Assembly (NCBI GenBank): GCA_946186665.1 | Contig: CAMHOE010000008.1 | Span: 1-64,000, forward strand | From: an uncultured Clostridia bacterium | GTDB taxonomy: Bacteria; Bacillota; Clostridia; Oscillospirales; Acutalibacteraceae | DNA length: 64,000 nt | Direction: 5' to 3' | Shown: one piece after another, positions 46,018 through 54,991 of the stretch | Numbering within the stretch: position 1 is the first letter of the stretch | Layout: each line of letters starts with the position of its first letter | The notes under the pieces: generated by a model | What the model was told of the DNA's origin: nothing | The model's input: the letters and a program-made list of their open reading frames with translations, nothing else | The model's database searches: none | Made by a program: the position numbers and the translations under genes

Positions 46018-47367
46018 ATGAAACGAATTGGCAAGCCGGTGTTCTTTATCGTATTTATCGTTATACTCGCTCTTGCCTATACATCAATATTCGGTGTGTA
46101 TGGCGAGAATGGTGACTTCGATATCACCTACATAAAGGGTATCAACGATATTCGATGGGGCATCGACATCAACGGCGGTGTTGAGGCGGTTTTTGCACCT
46201 GCCGACGGAATCGATGCGGATGAAGATCAGATGGAATCTGTTAAGTCTATTCTTGACCTTCGTCTTGTGTCACAGAATGTCACGGACTATGAGATCTATC
46301 CCGATTACACAAACGACAGAATTACTGTCCGCTTCCCGTGGAAATCGGATGAGTCAAATTATGATCCTGACCAGGCTATCAATGAGCTTTGTGCTACAGC
46401 TGTACTGACCTTCAGGGGCGGTTCGGATGCCAGCGGTGAAGTCCTGCTTGAAGGCAGCGATGTAAAGAGCGCTTACAGCAGCTATCAGTCAACAAACTCA
46501 GGTGTTCATGAGCACGTTGTTGTTCTGGAGCTTACAGACGAGGGTACACAGAAATTTGCATCTGCAACAAGCCAGTATCTTAACCAGACAATATCTATCT
46601 GGATGGATGAAGAGTGTATCTCTGCTCCTACAGTAAATGCTGTTATATCAGACGGCTCGGCAATTATCAGCGGTGATTTTGATGCCGCAAGCTCCGCTAA
46701 GCTTGCAAGTACTATCAACGCAGGTGCTCTTCCCTTCGGACTTAATGTAGAAAGCTACAGCACTATAAGCCCGTCTCTCGGAAGCTATGCACTTGAAGCT
46801 ATGGGTATCGCTGCTTTGGCGGCTATGGCTTTCATTTTCCTGTTTATGCTCATCATGTACAGGCTGCCCGGATTTATCGCATTTATCGCACTTCTCGGTC
46901 AGATGGCGGTGGCTATTATCGCAGTATCCGGCTACTTCCCGGTATTCCCGAGCTTTACAATGACAATACCCGGTATCGCAGGTCTTATCCTTTCAATAGG
47001 TATGGGCGTTGACGCAAATATCATTACCGCAGAAAGAATAAAGGACGAGCTGTGGACAGGCAAGACTCTGGACGGATGTATCCGCAATGGTACAAAGGGC
47101 AGCTTCTCTGCTATCTTTGACGGTAACGTAACCGTTATAATCGTTGCAGTTATCCTTATTCTTGTGTTTGGTCCTGCAAATATTTTCTCGGCTATATTCG
47201 GAGTTTCTACAACGGGTCTTATCTATGCCTTCGGCTATACTCTGCTTGTGGGTGTAATTGCAAACTTCATAATGGGCGTTGGTGCGTCAAGACTTATGCT
47301 CAGGTCTATCTCAGGTCTTAAGTTCCTGAGAAATAAAAGATTATATGGAGGTAAGAAACAGTCATGA
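46018..47367 (+). CDS. secD: Protein translocase subunit SecD
   Basis: 449 residues with six membrane segments: one near the start, five in the C-terminal half. The periplasmic-type domain contains the P1 head and GGVEAVF near its start, close to the SecD D1 motif (GGxxxxL/F). The RND-like part shows GIAGLILSIGMGVDANIITAERIKDEL (motif D4; here split as GIAGLILSIGMGVDANII then the ERIKDE end). With SecF it uses the ion gradient to pull secreted proteins through SecYEG, relevant for the many exported proteins in this window. GGAGG precedes the ATG. Confidence 0.95.
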   Translation: MKRIGKPVFFIVFIVILALAYTSIFGVYGENGDFDITYIKGINDIRWGIDINGGVEAVFAPADGIDADEDQMESVKSILDLRLVSQNVTDYEIYPDYTNDRITVRFPWKSDESNYDPDQAINELCATAVLTFRGGSDASGEVLLEGSDVKSAYSSYQSTNSGVHEHVVVLELTDEGTQKFASATSQYLNQTISIWMDEECISAPTVNAVISDGSAIISGDFDAASSAKLASTINAGALPFGLNVESYSTISPSLGSYALEAMGIAALAAMAFIFLFMLIMYRLPGFIAFIALLGQMAVAIIAVSGYFPVFPSFTMTIPGIAGLILSIGMGVDANIITAERIKDELWTGKTLDGCIRNGTKGSFSAIFDGNVTVIIVAVILILVFGPANIFSAIFGVSTTGLIYAFGYTLLVGVIANFIMGVGASRLMLRSISGLKFLRNKRLYGGKKQS

Positions 47368-48494
47368 GACAAACATTCCATATAGACTTTGTCAAAAAGT
47401 CAAAAATCTTTTTCGGCATATCTCTTTGCATAATGCTCGTATGCCTTGTTCTTAATATCTTTGTTTTCCCCACTCAAGTGGATATACAGTTCACAGGCGG
47501 TACAATTATAAAGTACAGCTACAGCGGTGATGTTAAATCCGGCGATATTGAAAAAACTGTAAACGATACCCTTAAAGATATCGAGTCCCTTAAAAAAGAC
47601 TCTATCACCTATTCCTACAGCGAAAACCTCGCAGCGTCCGATAACGGACATGTTGTTTCCTTACAGTTCATCGGCAACAAGGCTGTATCTGTTGATGATA
47701 AAACAAAGATAACAGATTCTCTTACAGAAGCTTTTCCCGATAATAAATTTACTGAGTCATCTTCGTCATCAGTAGACGCATCAAAGGGAGCTAACTTCTT
47801 CTTCAAGTGTCTCGCTGCTGTTATACTCGCAGCTGTGCTGATGATATTCTATGTTGCTCTGCGATTCAGAAAGATCGGCGGTCTTTCTGCCGGTGTTATG
47901 GCTGTCGCTGCACTGGTGCATGACCTCATCATAGTATACTTTGTATTCGCAATGTTCCGTATGCCCCTTAACGACAACTTTATTGCTGTTGTACTTATGA
48001 TACTCGGTTACTCGCTGAACGATACAATCGTTATCTACGACCGTATCAGAGAAAACAGAAGAAAGTCCGGTCCTAAGGTGACTACCGGTGAAATAGTTAA
48101 CACAAGCCTTAACCAGTGTATGGTAAGAACTATCTGCACATCTATTACCACAATAGCAGCTATCCTTTCTGTACTTGTTGTTGCTCTTATCTACAATATT
48201 GATTCTATAATCAGCTTTGCACTGCCGATGATGATAGGTCTTATTTCCGGTTCCTACTCCTCTCTCTGTATAGCTGCTCCCCTTTGGGTTATGTGGAAGA
48301 ACCACAAGGACAAGAAGAGAGCTGAAGAAAGAAGCAAAGGTTCTTCTGAAGGTTCTTCAAAGAAATCTGCTAAGAACAGTAAAAAGTCCGATACCAAAGC
48401 AAAGAAGGATTCTGCAAAAGCATCTGAGTCTGAGAAAAAATCTGAGTCTGAAACTAAGTCAAAAGAAAAATCAGATGATGAAAGCGAAGATTGA
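47364..48494 (+). CDS. secF: Protein translocase subunit SecF with long charged tail
   Basis: 376 residues. It starts MRQTFHIDFVKKSKIFFGIS, has the D1-like motif VDIQFTGGTIIKY, and in the membrane half LGYSLNDTIVIYDRIRENRR, the SecF D4 motif. Six membrane segments are visible. After about residue 315 is a 60-residue Lys/Ser/Glu tail, probably disordered. The start overlaps the secD stop by four bases. In many Firmicutes SecD and SecF are fused; here they are separate. Confidence 0.95.
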   Translation: MRQTFHIDFVKKSKIFFGISLCIMLVCLVLNIFVFPTQVDIQFTGGTIIKYSYSGDVKSGDIEKTVNDTLKDIESLKKDSITYSYSENLAASDNGHVVSLQFIGNKAVSVDDKTKITDSLTEAFPDNKFTESSSSSVDASKGANFFFKCLAAVILAAVLMIFYVALRFRKIGGLSAGVMAVAALVHDLIIVYFVFAMFRMPLNDNFIAVVLMILGYSLNDTIVIYDRIRENRRKSGPKVTTGEIVNTSLNQCMVRTICTSITTIAAILSVLVVALIYNIDSIISFALPMMIGLISGSYSSLCIAAPLWVMWKNHKDKKRAEERSKGSSEGSSKKSAKNSKKSDTKAKKDSAKASESEKKSESETKSKEKSDDESED

Positions 48495-48518
48495 TCTTCA
48501 GAAAACTGACTAAAATTC

Positions 48519-48570
48519 AAAGCGCATAAACAGTGGAAGCATTCCGCAGTTTGTGCGCTTTGTTTTTGTT
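48519..48570 (+). terminator. Intrinsic terminator of secDF
   Basis: AAAGCGCATAAAC (48519-48531) pairs with GTTTGTGCGCTTT (48549-48561) with one bulge or mismatch, followed by TGTTTTTGTTT. It touches the end of the convergent gene. Confidence 0.8.
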
Positions 48571-49694
48571 TATTCAATATTTGTCTTTAAGGACGAATTG
48601 TTTTTTCGCTGACGTTCTATCCATTCCATGATAAGATTAACAGCAAAGTTTATATCATCTTCTCTGAGTGCGGTGCCTACAGGTATACCATGCCATTTTT
48701 TCATACAATTCCGACAGCAGGTCGCTGTTGCGTGCTGTGCTTTGAATACGGGATGTCCACGCATGGGAGTCTGTTTTCCGTCGTTTTTCAAAAAAGCCGG
48801 TGCAAGCCGCTGTCTTATAAAATCAAATGCGTGACGCCTTATGATATCCATTCCCTTATCGTCTATGTATTTTATGTCCTTTTCATCAAGCTTAAAACTG
48901 CTGCGAAACTCTGACGCTTCTATCCTTCGGAAAATAGTATCATATTTATTATTCACTTGAGAGCTTTGAATTGTGCTATGAAAGTTTATCCCGGCTTTTA
49001 AAGCCTGTGGCATCTGAAGCTTACGCTCTATATGGAATACTCTTCCATCCTTGCGAAAGTTTGCACCTGTCTGTTTGAAGTAAAAGGATACATTGTTTGC
49101 GATACATTGTTCCCTTGTATTGAGTATCCATGAATAATCGCATATTCTTGCCCGACTTCCGGATTCACCTCCGCAGGTGACGGCTTCAATGCCGCCGCCG
49201 GACAGATAATCAGATATTTCAATGCTTTCGAGCATCGGTTCGTGTATTATCTCTCTATGCGCTATCGGGAGACTGAGGAATACCGGCAGTCGTTCATCTG
49301 CTGTCTGTTGATTTTCACAGGTGCATATAATTGTGACATTTTCATAGCCGTCGTCCCAATCGTATGGAATACATTCCATCAGTCTATGGATACGCTTGGT
49401 TATGATCTTGAAATGCAAATCGCTGCGGCTTCTGATTATATCCCACACGGCTTCTCTCCATTGGTCAGCTTCTTCAATAAAAAAGTCAGATGTAAGGCAG
49501 ACATAAACAGGATCATCCAGACTTGTTATTTTGTATTGTTTATTCTTGTTTTTCATGAGAGGCAGATTAAAGCTTTTTGTTTGCCTGATGATATTACAGT
49601 CAAGGCCTATTTGTTCATCACGTCTGAACATATAACAATTCAGACACCCTGCGCTGAACTTATGGCAGCCGTGCCATGGATTCCATTCGGTCAT
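48570..49694 (-). CDS. DUF5131 (phage Gp37/Gp68-like) protein fused to a DUF4186 domain
   Basis: 374 residues. Residues 1-240 match the DUF5131 family: TEWNPWHGCHKFSAGCLNCY with CxxC-type cysteines, then a barrel-like region with GGESGSRAR and a C-terminal FYFKQTG. Residues about 255-365 match DUF4186 (FRSSFKL, GMDIIRRHAFDFIRQRLAP, GKQTPMRGHPVFKAQHATAT, CCRNCMKKWHGIP), which is usually a separate small protein. DUF5131 proteins are sometimes described as radical-SAM-like, but no function is established for either part. I chose the ATG at 49694, eight bases after AGGAGG. It converges with secF. Confidence 0.8.
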   Translation of the reverse strand: MTEWNPWHGCHKFSAGCLNCYMFRRDEQIGLDCNIIRQTKSFNLPLMKNKNKQYKITSLDDPVYVCLTSDFFIEEADQWREAVWDIIRSRSDLHFKIITKRIHRLMECIPYDWDDGYENVTIICTCENQQTADERLPVFLSLPIAHREIIHEPMLESIEISDYLSGGGIEAVTCGGESGSRARICDYSWILNTREQCIANNVSFYFKQTGANFRKDGRVFHIERKLQMPQALKAGINFHSTIQSSQVNNKYDTIFRRIEASEFRSSFKLDEKDIKYIDDKGMDIIRRHAFDFIRQRLAPAFLKNDGKQTPMRGHPVFKAQHATATCCRNCMKKWHGIPVGTALREDDINFAVNLIMEWIERQRKNNSSLKTNIE

Positions 49695-49796
49695 CTTCCC
49701 CACCTCCTGACTTTCTTGTTTCCCTATATATATTTTACATCAGAACAAGTGACGATATCAAGCATAAGGAAAAAAGTCTTGCTATAATTTATTTTT

Positions 49797-49852
49797 TTCG
49801 CTTCAGCGAAAACATACCATCATTCCACTTTCCACTTTTCACATTCCACATT
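49797..49852 (-). repeat. Dispersed GTGGAA / TTCGCTGAAGCGAA repeat, copy 2
   Basis: Read on the minus strand: AATGTGGAATGTGAAAAGTG, then GAAAGTGGAATGATGGTATG, then TTTTCGCTGAAGCGAA, which is a perfect palindrome. It corresponds to 701-746. It occupies most of the 200-base gap between the fused gene and the germination operon. Confidence 0.6.
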
Positions 49853-49903
49853 AAAAAATGCCGTCCTTATATATTCTGATGTTTTCAGTCATTATGAGGA
49901 TTT

Positions 49904-52015
49904 TTACACTATATTGACTGTTATATTGATATCGGCATTTTTTATAGTGCTGATGTCAATTGGTTTATTCTTATCTTTATTTGTATTATTAAGGTTTTTG
50001 TTTATGAAAAAAATATCACTGCCGCTTTGGTGTATTATCTTATCTGTACAGTCCTCTATGCGCTTATACAGTTCGCTGCGGATGAAGGCTGTTTCATCTG
50101 CTGTGTAATTTCCAACTACGTTTATTTCGCTTATAAATGTCAGTGTCAGTTCATCGTTATTTATAGTGGGTACGATCTTACTTTCGGCTTTTGCTATTTC
50201 AAGCTCTGCTTTAGAATTTTGATATGGTATTGATTCATGGTAGTCGTACAATTCACTGTTCAGTATCATCACTGCAAGTGTTTCCTCTTCCGTCAGATAT
50301 ACAGGCTTAGTGTTACTGTTTGTGAGATAACTTCCCTCTACACTTAATGCGTTTATTTTTCTGTCTGTTATTATATACGGGAAAAGTACCGCCTCAGTGC
50401 CGTAGGTCTGTGTTGAAGCGTATTTAAGGAGTGAACAGTGAATCTCGGACTGCTTTATCTCTTTGCTGTCTGCAAGAACATTTATCTCTTCCGATGTGTA
50501 GCCCATATCATTCATGGCTGAGGCTATTGTCAATGACGCAGGTTCGCTGCTTACCATAAGATTTGTGCTCTTTGGTATGCTGTTTGAATTTACAAAATAC
50601 GGGAGTATGCTTTTGTTATTATTTGCAGTCATCTCGTCCATTATTATAAAGAGACATTGATCAAGAACAAGCTTTCTGCCCCTTTGGTTTTCAAGGTCTG
50701 TGAATGCTTCCTGTACGCTTTTGCCATTTGTAAGAATAAGCTTTGTGTTATTATCGTTTTCTCTGTCGTCGGTGTCTAAGGTTATAAGGGTAATGGCAAG
50801 TCCGTTTTCAGTGCTGTCTATGCCTATTCCCTGAACAAGTATACATTGGCTGAGCTGTCGGCTTGAACAGCCTGTGAACATAAGCAATGCAAGCGTCATT
50901 ATTATTGTGATGGAAGCTGTGCGAACCACCCTTCGCGCTTTGTTTCGGACAGGTTTTTTATGCGCATATCTGTAATGGAATACCGCCGCACACGGAAGAA
51001 GAAAAGTAAATACTACCGCCAGAATAAACCAGAAGTATTTATTGAATATTGCATATCCTATACCGTCATATGGAAGAAAAGCAGCTGACAGCATTAGTGC
51101 CGAACCAACGAACACTGAAGCACTGACGTTTCTGATTTTTGGAACAGCCGTTCTTAAGCACTGTACACATGAGAGCATAAGAAGAGTGATATTACAAAAA
51201 ATACTGCACACTATTACGAGAATGAAAAACGGATCAAGCCTTTGAAGTACTCCGGAGCCTTCTAAGGCATTGTATACCTGAAACTCTCTGATATCAAGAT
51301 AACTGTCTGTAGAACCTCTTATTATAAGAAGCATTATTAACATGAATACTAAGGTCAGAACCGACCATATTATCAATCCCCGATGAAACCTTCCTTTTGT
51401 GTTTGAGGATAATATATTGACTGCCGCTGAGGAATTCATTCTGGATATAATAAATATGATACAGTCCGCCGTACCCAGAAGTGAAAGATCATTCAGGGGA
51501 AGAAGCTTTGATGAGGAATACCCCGACAGAAGGTATACCGCTGTCAGTATTGAAGCAATAACTATCAGTGCTGTTACAATGGCGGACATTCTTGACACAG
51601 CCTCTATGCCCTTTGTACAGGAATATATACAGCCTGCAATTATCAGCAAAAGCAGAAGCCTTACACTAAGCCCCTCAGGGACTGCCTGACTCATAAAGCC
51701 CAGCATTGAAGCTATTACATATACTGCGGAAATAAAAAAGTAAAAGGCATAGAAAAAGGATATGACCTTTCCTCCCCTTTTAAAATTTCTGACCGAGTAT
51801 TCGCACACAGAGACATCCTTGTTTTGGCTGGAAAAATACATTGTGGGCAAAAGCAGAACAAGACTCAGGGGCAGAGAAATTATAAGCGGAAGAACAAAGC
51901 TCCACAATCCATTTACTCCTGACATATATACAGAGTATATCATAGTAAGCGATATCCTGCAAACAAACAAAAGTGTGAACAGCTGAGCAGTAGTTATTTT
52001 TGCTTTTTCAGTCAT
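49904..52015 (-). CDS. Spore germinant receptor, fused GerB-type permease and GerC-type lipoprotein
   Basis: About 703 residues. Residues 1-360 are a ten-segment APC-type permease of the GerAB family (KITTAQLFTLLFVCRISLTM onward). After a basic linker (RNKARRVVRTA) comes a hydrophobic segment ending in a lipobox, LLMFTGCSS, which starts a complete GerAC-type domain (VQGIGIDSTENGLAITLITL; GRKLVLDQCLFIIMDE; VGNYTADE near the end). Normally B and C are separate genes. Signal peptidase II might cut at the internal Cys and yield both subunits, or they stay joined; this is inference. I chose the ATG at 52015 (GGAG at nine bases), right after the gerAA stop. Confidence 0.9.
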   Translation of the reverse strand: MTEKAKITTAQLFTLLFVCRISLTMIYSVYMSGVNGLWSFVLPLIISLPLSLVLLLPTMYFSSQNKDVSVCEYSVRNFKRGGKVISFFYAFYFFISAVYVIASMLGFMSQAVPEGLSVRLLLLLIIAGCIYSCTKGIEAVSRMSAIVTALIVIASILTAVYLLSGYSSSKLLPLNDLSLLGTADCIIFIISRMNSSAAVNILSSNTKGRFHRGLIIWSVLTLVFMLIMLLIIRGSTDSYLDIREFQVYNALEGSGVLQRLDPFFILVIVCSIFCNITLLMLSCVQCLRTAVPKIRNVSASVFVGSALMLSAAFLPYDGIGYAIFNKYFWFILAVVFTFLLPCAAVFHYRYAHKKPVRNKARRVVRTASITIIMTLALLMFTGCSSRQLSQCILVQGIGIDSTENGLAITLITLDTDDRENDNNTKLILTNGKSVQEAFTDLENQRGRKLVLDQCLFIIMDEMTANNNKSILPYFVNSNSIPKSTNLMVSSEPASLTIASAMNDMGYTSEEINVLADSKEIKQSEIHCSLLKYASTQTYGTEAVLFPYIITDRKINALSVEGSYLTNSNTKPVYLTEEETLAVMILNSELYDYHESIPYQNSKAELEIAKAESKIVPTINNDELTLTFISEINVVGNYTADETAFIRSELYKRIEDCTDKIIHQSGSDIFFINKNLNNTNKDKNKPIDISTIKNADINITVNIV

Positions 52016-52016
52016 A

Positions 52017-53546
52017 TCAGTCATCTCCATTTATTTCTGCTCCGGGAAGCTCCTGAACTCTTTCTGTTTTGTGAGAGAGTATCCGCCAGCCTGCACGGAC
52101 AATAACATCTCTGAAGGCTACGGCACTGAATGGAGTTACAGGTGTTGTATAGGGTATTCCGAGACTTGTTTTTCCGCACAGCCCCACTGCAAATACACAG
52201 AAAAACACTGCTATTCCCCATATCCCGAAAAAACTGCCTGCAAGTGTAAAGAGAAGCCTTAGAGCAGCAGACGGCGCATACAGGCTCGGAACGACGTAAG
52301 AGCTTATTGCGCTTACTGCAACTACCATAAGCGTAGGCGCTCCGATAAGTCCGGCGTTTACTGCGGTATCGCCTATCACAAGTCCGCCCACTATGCTTAC
52401 CGCATATCCTAAGGGCTGGGGCATACGCAGTCCTGCTTCACGCATTATTTCATATACAAACAATATCATTATCGTTTCGGCAGCAAGTGAAAGCGGTGTT
52501 GCTGCTATCGAACCGGCTATTTTATTGAGCATTAGTGTAGGAAACATTTCCGGGTCATATGTTCCCAGTGATACATATACTCCCGGAAGAAGCACGGATA
52601 TAAAAAACGCACAGTATTTCAGTATCCTTGTAAAAGTTGCAAAATATGCCCGATTGGAATAATCGTCCAGAGACTGGAAATGCTCCACAAAAATGTACGG
52701 CACTATAAGAGCAGATGGAACTCCGTCTATCAATATTGCTATCCTTCCTTCTGTCAGCTTACCGCACACTGTATCAGGACGTTCGGATATTCCTACACTG
52801 CTGAAGAGAGAAAAATCATTCTTTTCTTCAATAAACGGCACAAGATAACCTGCTGTAAGAACGGTGTCAAGAGGAACTTTGCGAAGTCGTTTTTTAAGCT
52901 CCGACAGTATATCAGCTGATACCGAGTCTGTAAGATAGCATAAGCCTATTTCTGTTTTGCTGGTCTTGCCCAGAGTCATCGTCTCAAATTTCAGTCTGGG
53001 ATTTTTCAGCCTTCGTCTTATAAGGGTCATGTTTACCCTGATGGACTCCACAAAGCCTTCCTTTGAACCGCGCTGTACCACATCGGATTCCGGCTCCGAA
53101 ACGCTTCTGCCTGCATAGCCCTGTATGCCTATTGCCATCATTTTTGTGCAGCCGTCTATGGCAATAACAACAAAGCCGGACATTATTTTAGCTTCAAGCT
53201 CCTCATAGGTATCTGTTTCCACAAGCTCCGCAGTACACAGAAGCTTGTATTTTATAGTGTCGTAGCAGTTTTCAGGTGAGCTGAAAAACTTATGTGAACA
53301 TACAGGGGCAAGTATGCTTTCTGCAAGTACCTGTTTGTCTATCATATTATCAATTGTAATTACAGCCGCTTTTATTCCGGAAAGCTTAAGCTCTCTTATA
53401 GTAAGGTCTGCGCTGTTCTGAAAAGCGTTCCGGAGATAGCTGAGCCTTTCATCTATGGACAGTGGACATAGTGTTTTCGTTTGTATATATGGAGCCTGCG
53501 CCTTGTCAGAGTATATTTTTCGTATCTCGTTTATTAATCTGTACAA
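52017..53546 (-). CDS. Spore germination protein, GerA/SpoVAF family (A subunit)
   Basis: 509 residues. An N-terminal soluble region (to about residue 300) with the family segments DGCTKMMAIGIQGYAGRSVS, then EPESDVVQRGSKEGFVESIR and RIAILIDGVPSALIVPYIF; then five to six membrane segments (SVLLPGVYVSLGTYDPEMFP and AGLRMPQPLGYAVSIVGGLV). GerA-type A subunits form ion channels that open when nutrients are sensed. TTG start with AGGA seven bases upstream. It is followed at once by the fused B-C gene, making a two-gene receptor. Confidence 0.93.
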   Translation of the reverse strand: MYRLINEIRKIYSDKAQAPYIQTKTLCPLSIDERLSYLRNAFQNSADLTIRELKLSGIKAAVITIDNMIDKQVLAESILAPVCSHKFFSSPENCYDTIKYKLLCTAELVETDTYEELEAKIMSGFVVIAIDGCTKMMAIGIQGYAGRSVSEPESDVVQRGSKEGFVESIRVNMTLIRRRLKNPRLKFETMTLGKTSKTEIGLCYLTDSVSADILSELKKRLRKVPLDTVLTAGYLVPFIEEKNDFSLFSSVGISERPDTVCGKLTEGRIAILIDGVPSALIVPYIFVEHFQSLDDYSNRAYFATFTRILKYCAFFISVLLPGVYVSLGTYDPEMFPTLMLNKIAGSIAATPLSLAAETIMILFVYEIMREAGLRMPQPLGYAVSIVGGLVIGDTAVNAGLIGAPTLMVVAVSAISSYVVPSLYAPSAALRLLFTLAGSFFGIWGIAVFFCVFAVGLCGKTSLGIPYTTPVTPFSAVAFRDVIVRAGWRILSHKTERVQELPGAEINGDD

Positions 53547-53724
53547 CGGTGTTCCTCATCTCTTTTTTATATGGGTGTCATCCTGCTGCGGACGTAAAGA
53601 AAACTCCCTGTGTTTAATTTTTCCCGATAATGAGAATGTATACACGTAATGTATATTTTTTTTGCTTCTGACAAAAATATCACAAGAACAGATATATAAA
53701 CAAAGCATAAGGGGCTGCCGGAAT

Positions 53725-54399
53725 ATGATCATTTCTGCTATAAGAACACTACTGCTTTATACATTTATTATTATTGCCATGCGAATGATGGGCAAACGAC
53801 AGATAAGCGAAATGCAGACAAGCGAGCTTGTTATTACTTTGCTGATGTCCAATATTGCTTCTATCCCCATGCAGGATACTGAACAATCCATGCTGAGCGG
53901 AGTGATACCTATAATGGTGCTGCTTGTATGCGAGATACTCATATCATATCTTATGCTGAAAAGGTCTAAGGTGCGGCGGCTTATCTGCGGAAAGCCTGTT
54001 ATAGTTATCAATAACGGTATCGTTGATCAGAAGGCTATGGTACAGCTGCGGATAAGCACTGAGGATCTTTTTGAACAGCTTCGTCAGAAGGATATCTTTG
54101 ATATAAATGATGTTGCGTTTGCTATTGTAGAAACAAACGGTATGCTCAGCGTTATGAAAAAAGCGGAGTCGGAAACTGTTACTGTCAGTGATATGAAGCT
54201 GAAAGCAGATAAAAACGAGTTGCAGGTAAGCGTTATCAGTGACGGTGAAATCGCAGAAGCTTCTCTCCGGTATTGCGGCATGGACAGAAAGGAGCTTGAA
54301 AAGCTGCTAAAAAAAGAGAATGTCAGTCTCGGCGATGTTTTTATCATGACCTGTGATACAAACAGAAATTACCGTATCATCAGACGGGAGGGAAAATGA
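53725..54399 (+). CDS. DUF421 (YetF/YcaP-like) membrane protein
   Basis: 224 residues from the ATG at 53725 (AAGGGG upstream). Three membrane segments near the start (AIRTLLLYTFIIIAMRMMGK; the KRQISEMQTSELVITLLMSN signature of DUF421), followed by a cytoplasmic domain (KPVIVINNGIVDQKAMVQLR; then DIFDINDVAFAIVETNGMLS). Related B. subtilis YetF/YrbG/YkjA-type proteins occur in spore formers, but the biochemical role is not settled. It diverges from the germination operon and overlaps or adjoins the DUF4363 gene. Confidence 0.85.
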   Translation: MIISAIRTLLLYTFIIIAMRMMGKRQISEMQTSELVITLLMSNIASIPMQDTEQSMLSGVIPIMVLLVCEILISYLMLKRSKVRRLICGKPVIVINNGIVDQKAMVQLRISTEDLFEQLRQKDIFDINDVAFAIVETNGMLSVMKKAESETVTVSDMKLKADKNELQVSVISDGEIAEASLRYCGMDRKELEKLLKKENVSLGDVFIMTCDTNRNYRIIRREGK

Positions 54400-54413
54400 C
54401 GGGAGGGAAAATA

Positions 54414-54794
54414 ATGTACAGGCTATACGGAGCTATTGGTGTGCTTTGCTGTGTGCTTGTATTGATATTTACGGGTTTTTATATCAATGCTCATACGGCA
54501 GCTTATGTACAGGATAAGCTGAGGGAATCATACGATGATCTGAAAAACGGAGATCTGAGCAGTGCAAAAAATAATCTTTCCCTTGCCCAGCAGGAATGGG
54601 AGGATAAGAGCCAGTGTATTCTTTTGTTTGTATCGCACGGCAAGGCAGATGACATTGAAGAAGCTATCAATACTGCTGTTGCATTTTTAGATAACGGTCA
54701 GCAGGCATTTTTTTATGAAAGCTGTTCAAAGGCTATTCTGCTGTTAGATCACTTTAAGAACGAAGAATATCCGGAGATCAATAATATTCTTTAA
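54414..54794 (+). CDS. DUF4363-like membrane-anchored protein
   Basis: About 126 residues. One N-terminal membrane segment (AIGVLCCVLVLIFTGFYI) and a helical outside domain (LKNGDLSSAKNNLSLAQQEW; ADDIEEAINTAVAFLDNGQQ). DUF4363 genes often lie next to DUF421 genes in Clostridia. Two ATGs are possible: 54396, overlapping the DUF421 stop, and 54414; each has a GGGAGGG just upstream because the sequence is duplicated. I prefer 54414 for its better spacing. Confidence 0.75.
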   Translation: MYRLYGAIGVLCCVLVLIFTGFYINAHTAAYVQDKLRESYDDLKNGDLSSAKNNLSLAQQEWEDKSQCILLFVSHGKADDIEEAINTAVAFLDNGQQAFFYESCSKAILLLDHFKNEEYPEINNIL

Positions 54795-54846
54795 ATGTGG
54801 AATTTGGAAAGTGGAATTTGGAAAATAGAATTGAGGTATGTTTTCT
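54793..54846 (+). repeat. Dispersed GTGGAA repeat, copy 3 (partial)
   Basis: AATGTGGAATTTGGAAAGTG, then GAATTTGGAAAATAGAATTG and AGGTATGTTTTC resemble the copies at 701 and 49797 but lack the TTCGCTGAAGCGAA palindrome. Confidence 0.5.
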
Positions 54847-54991
54847 ATAAGAATACAGGATATTCCAAAAATTCAAGAAATGTGCATATTTTTTCTGATG
54901 TTTTTATTGTTGACCAATCGCAGCTTCGATATTAAAATACTATATGGGTAAATATTTTCTCTATACAGCAGATAACGCAGGAGGTAAACTA

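Noticed and set aside
44626-46018. Frames of 60-105 codons on both strands of this gap
   Set aside because: They overlap repeats, promoters and hairpins and have no protein signature.
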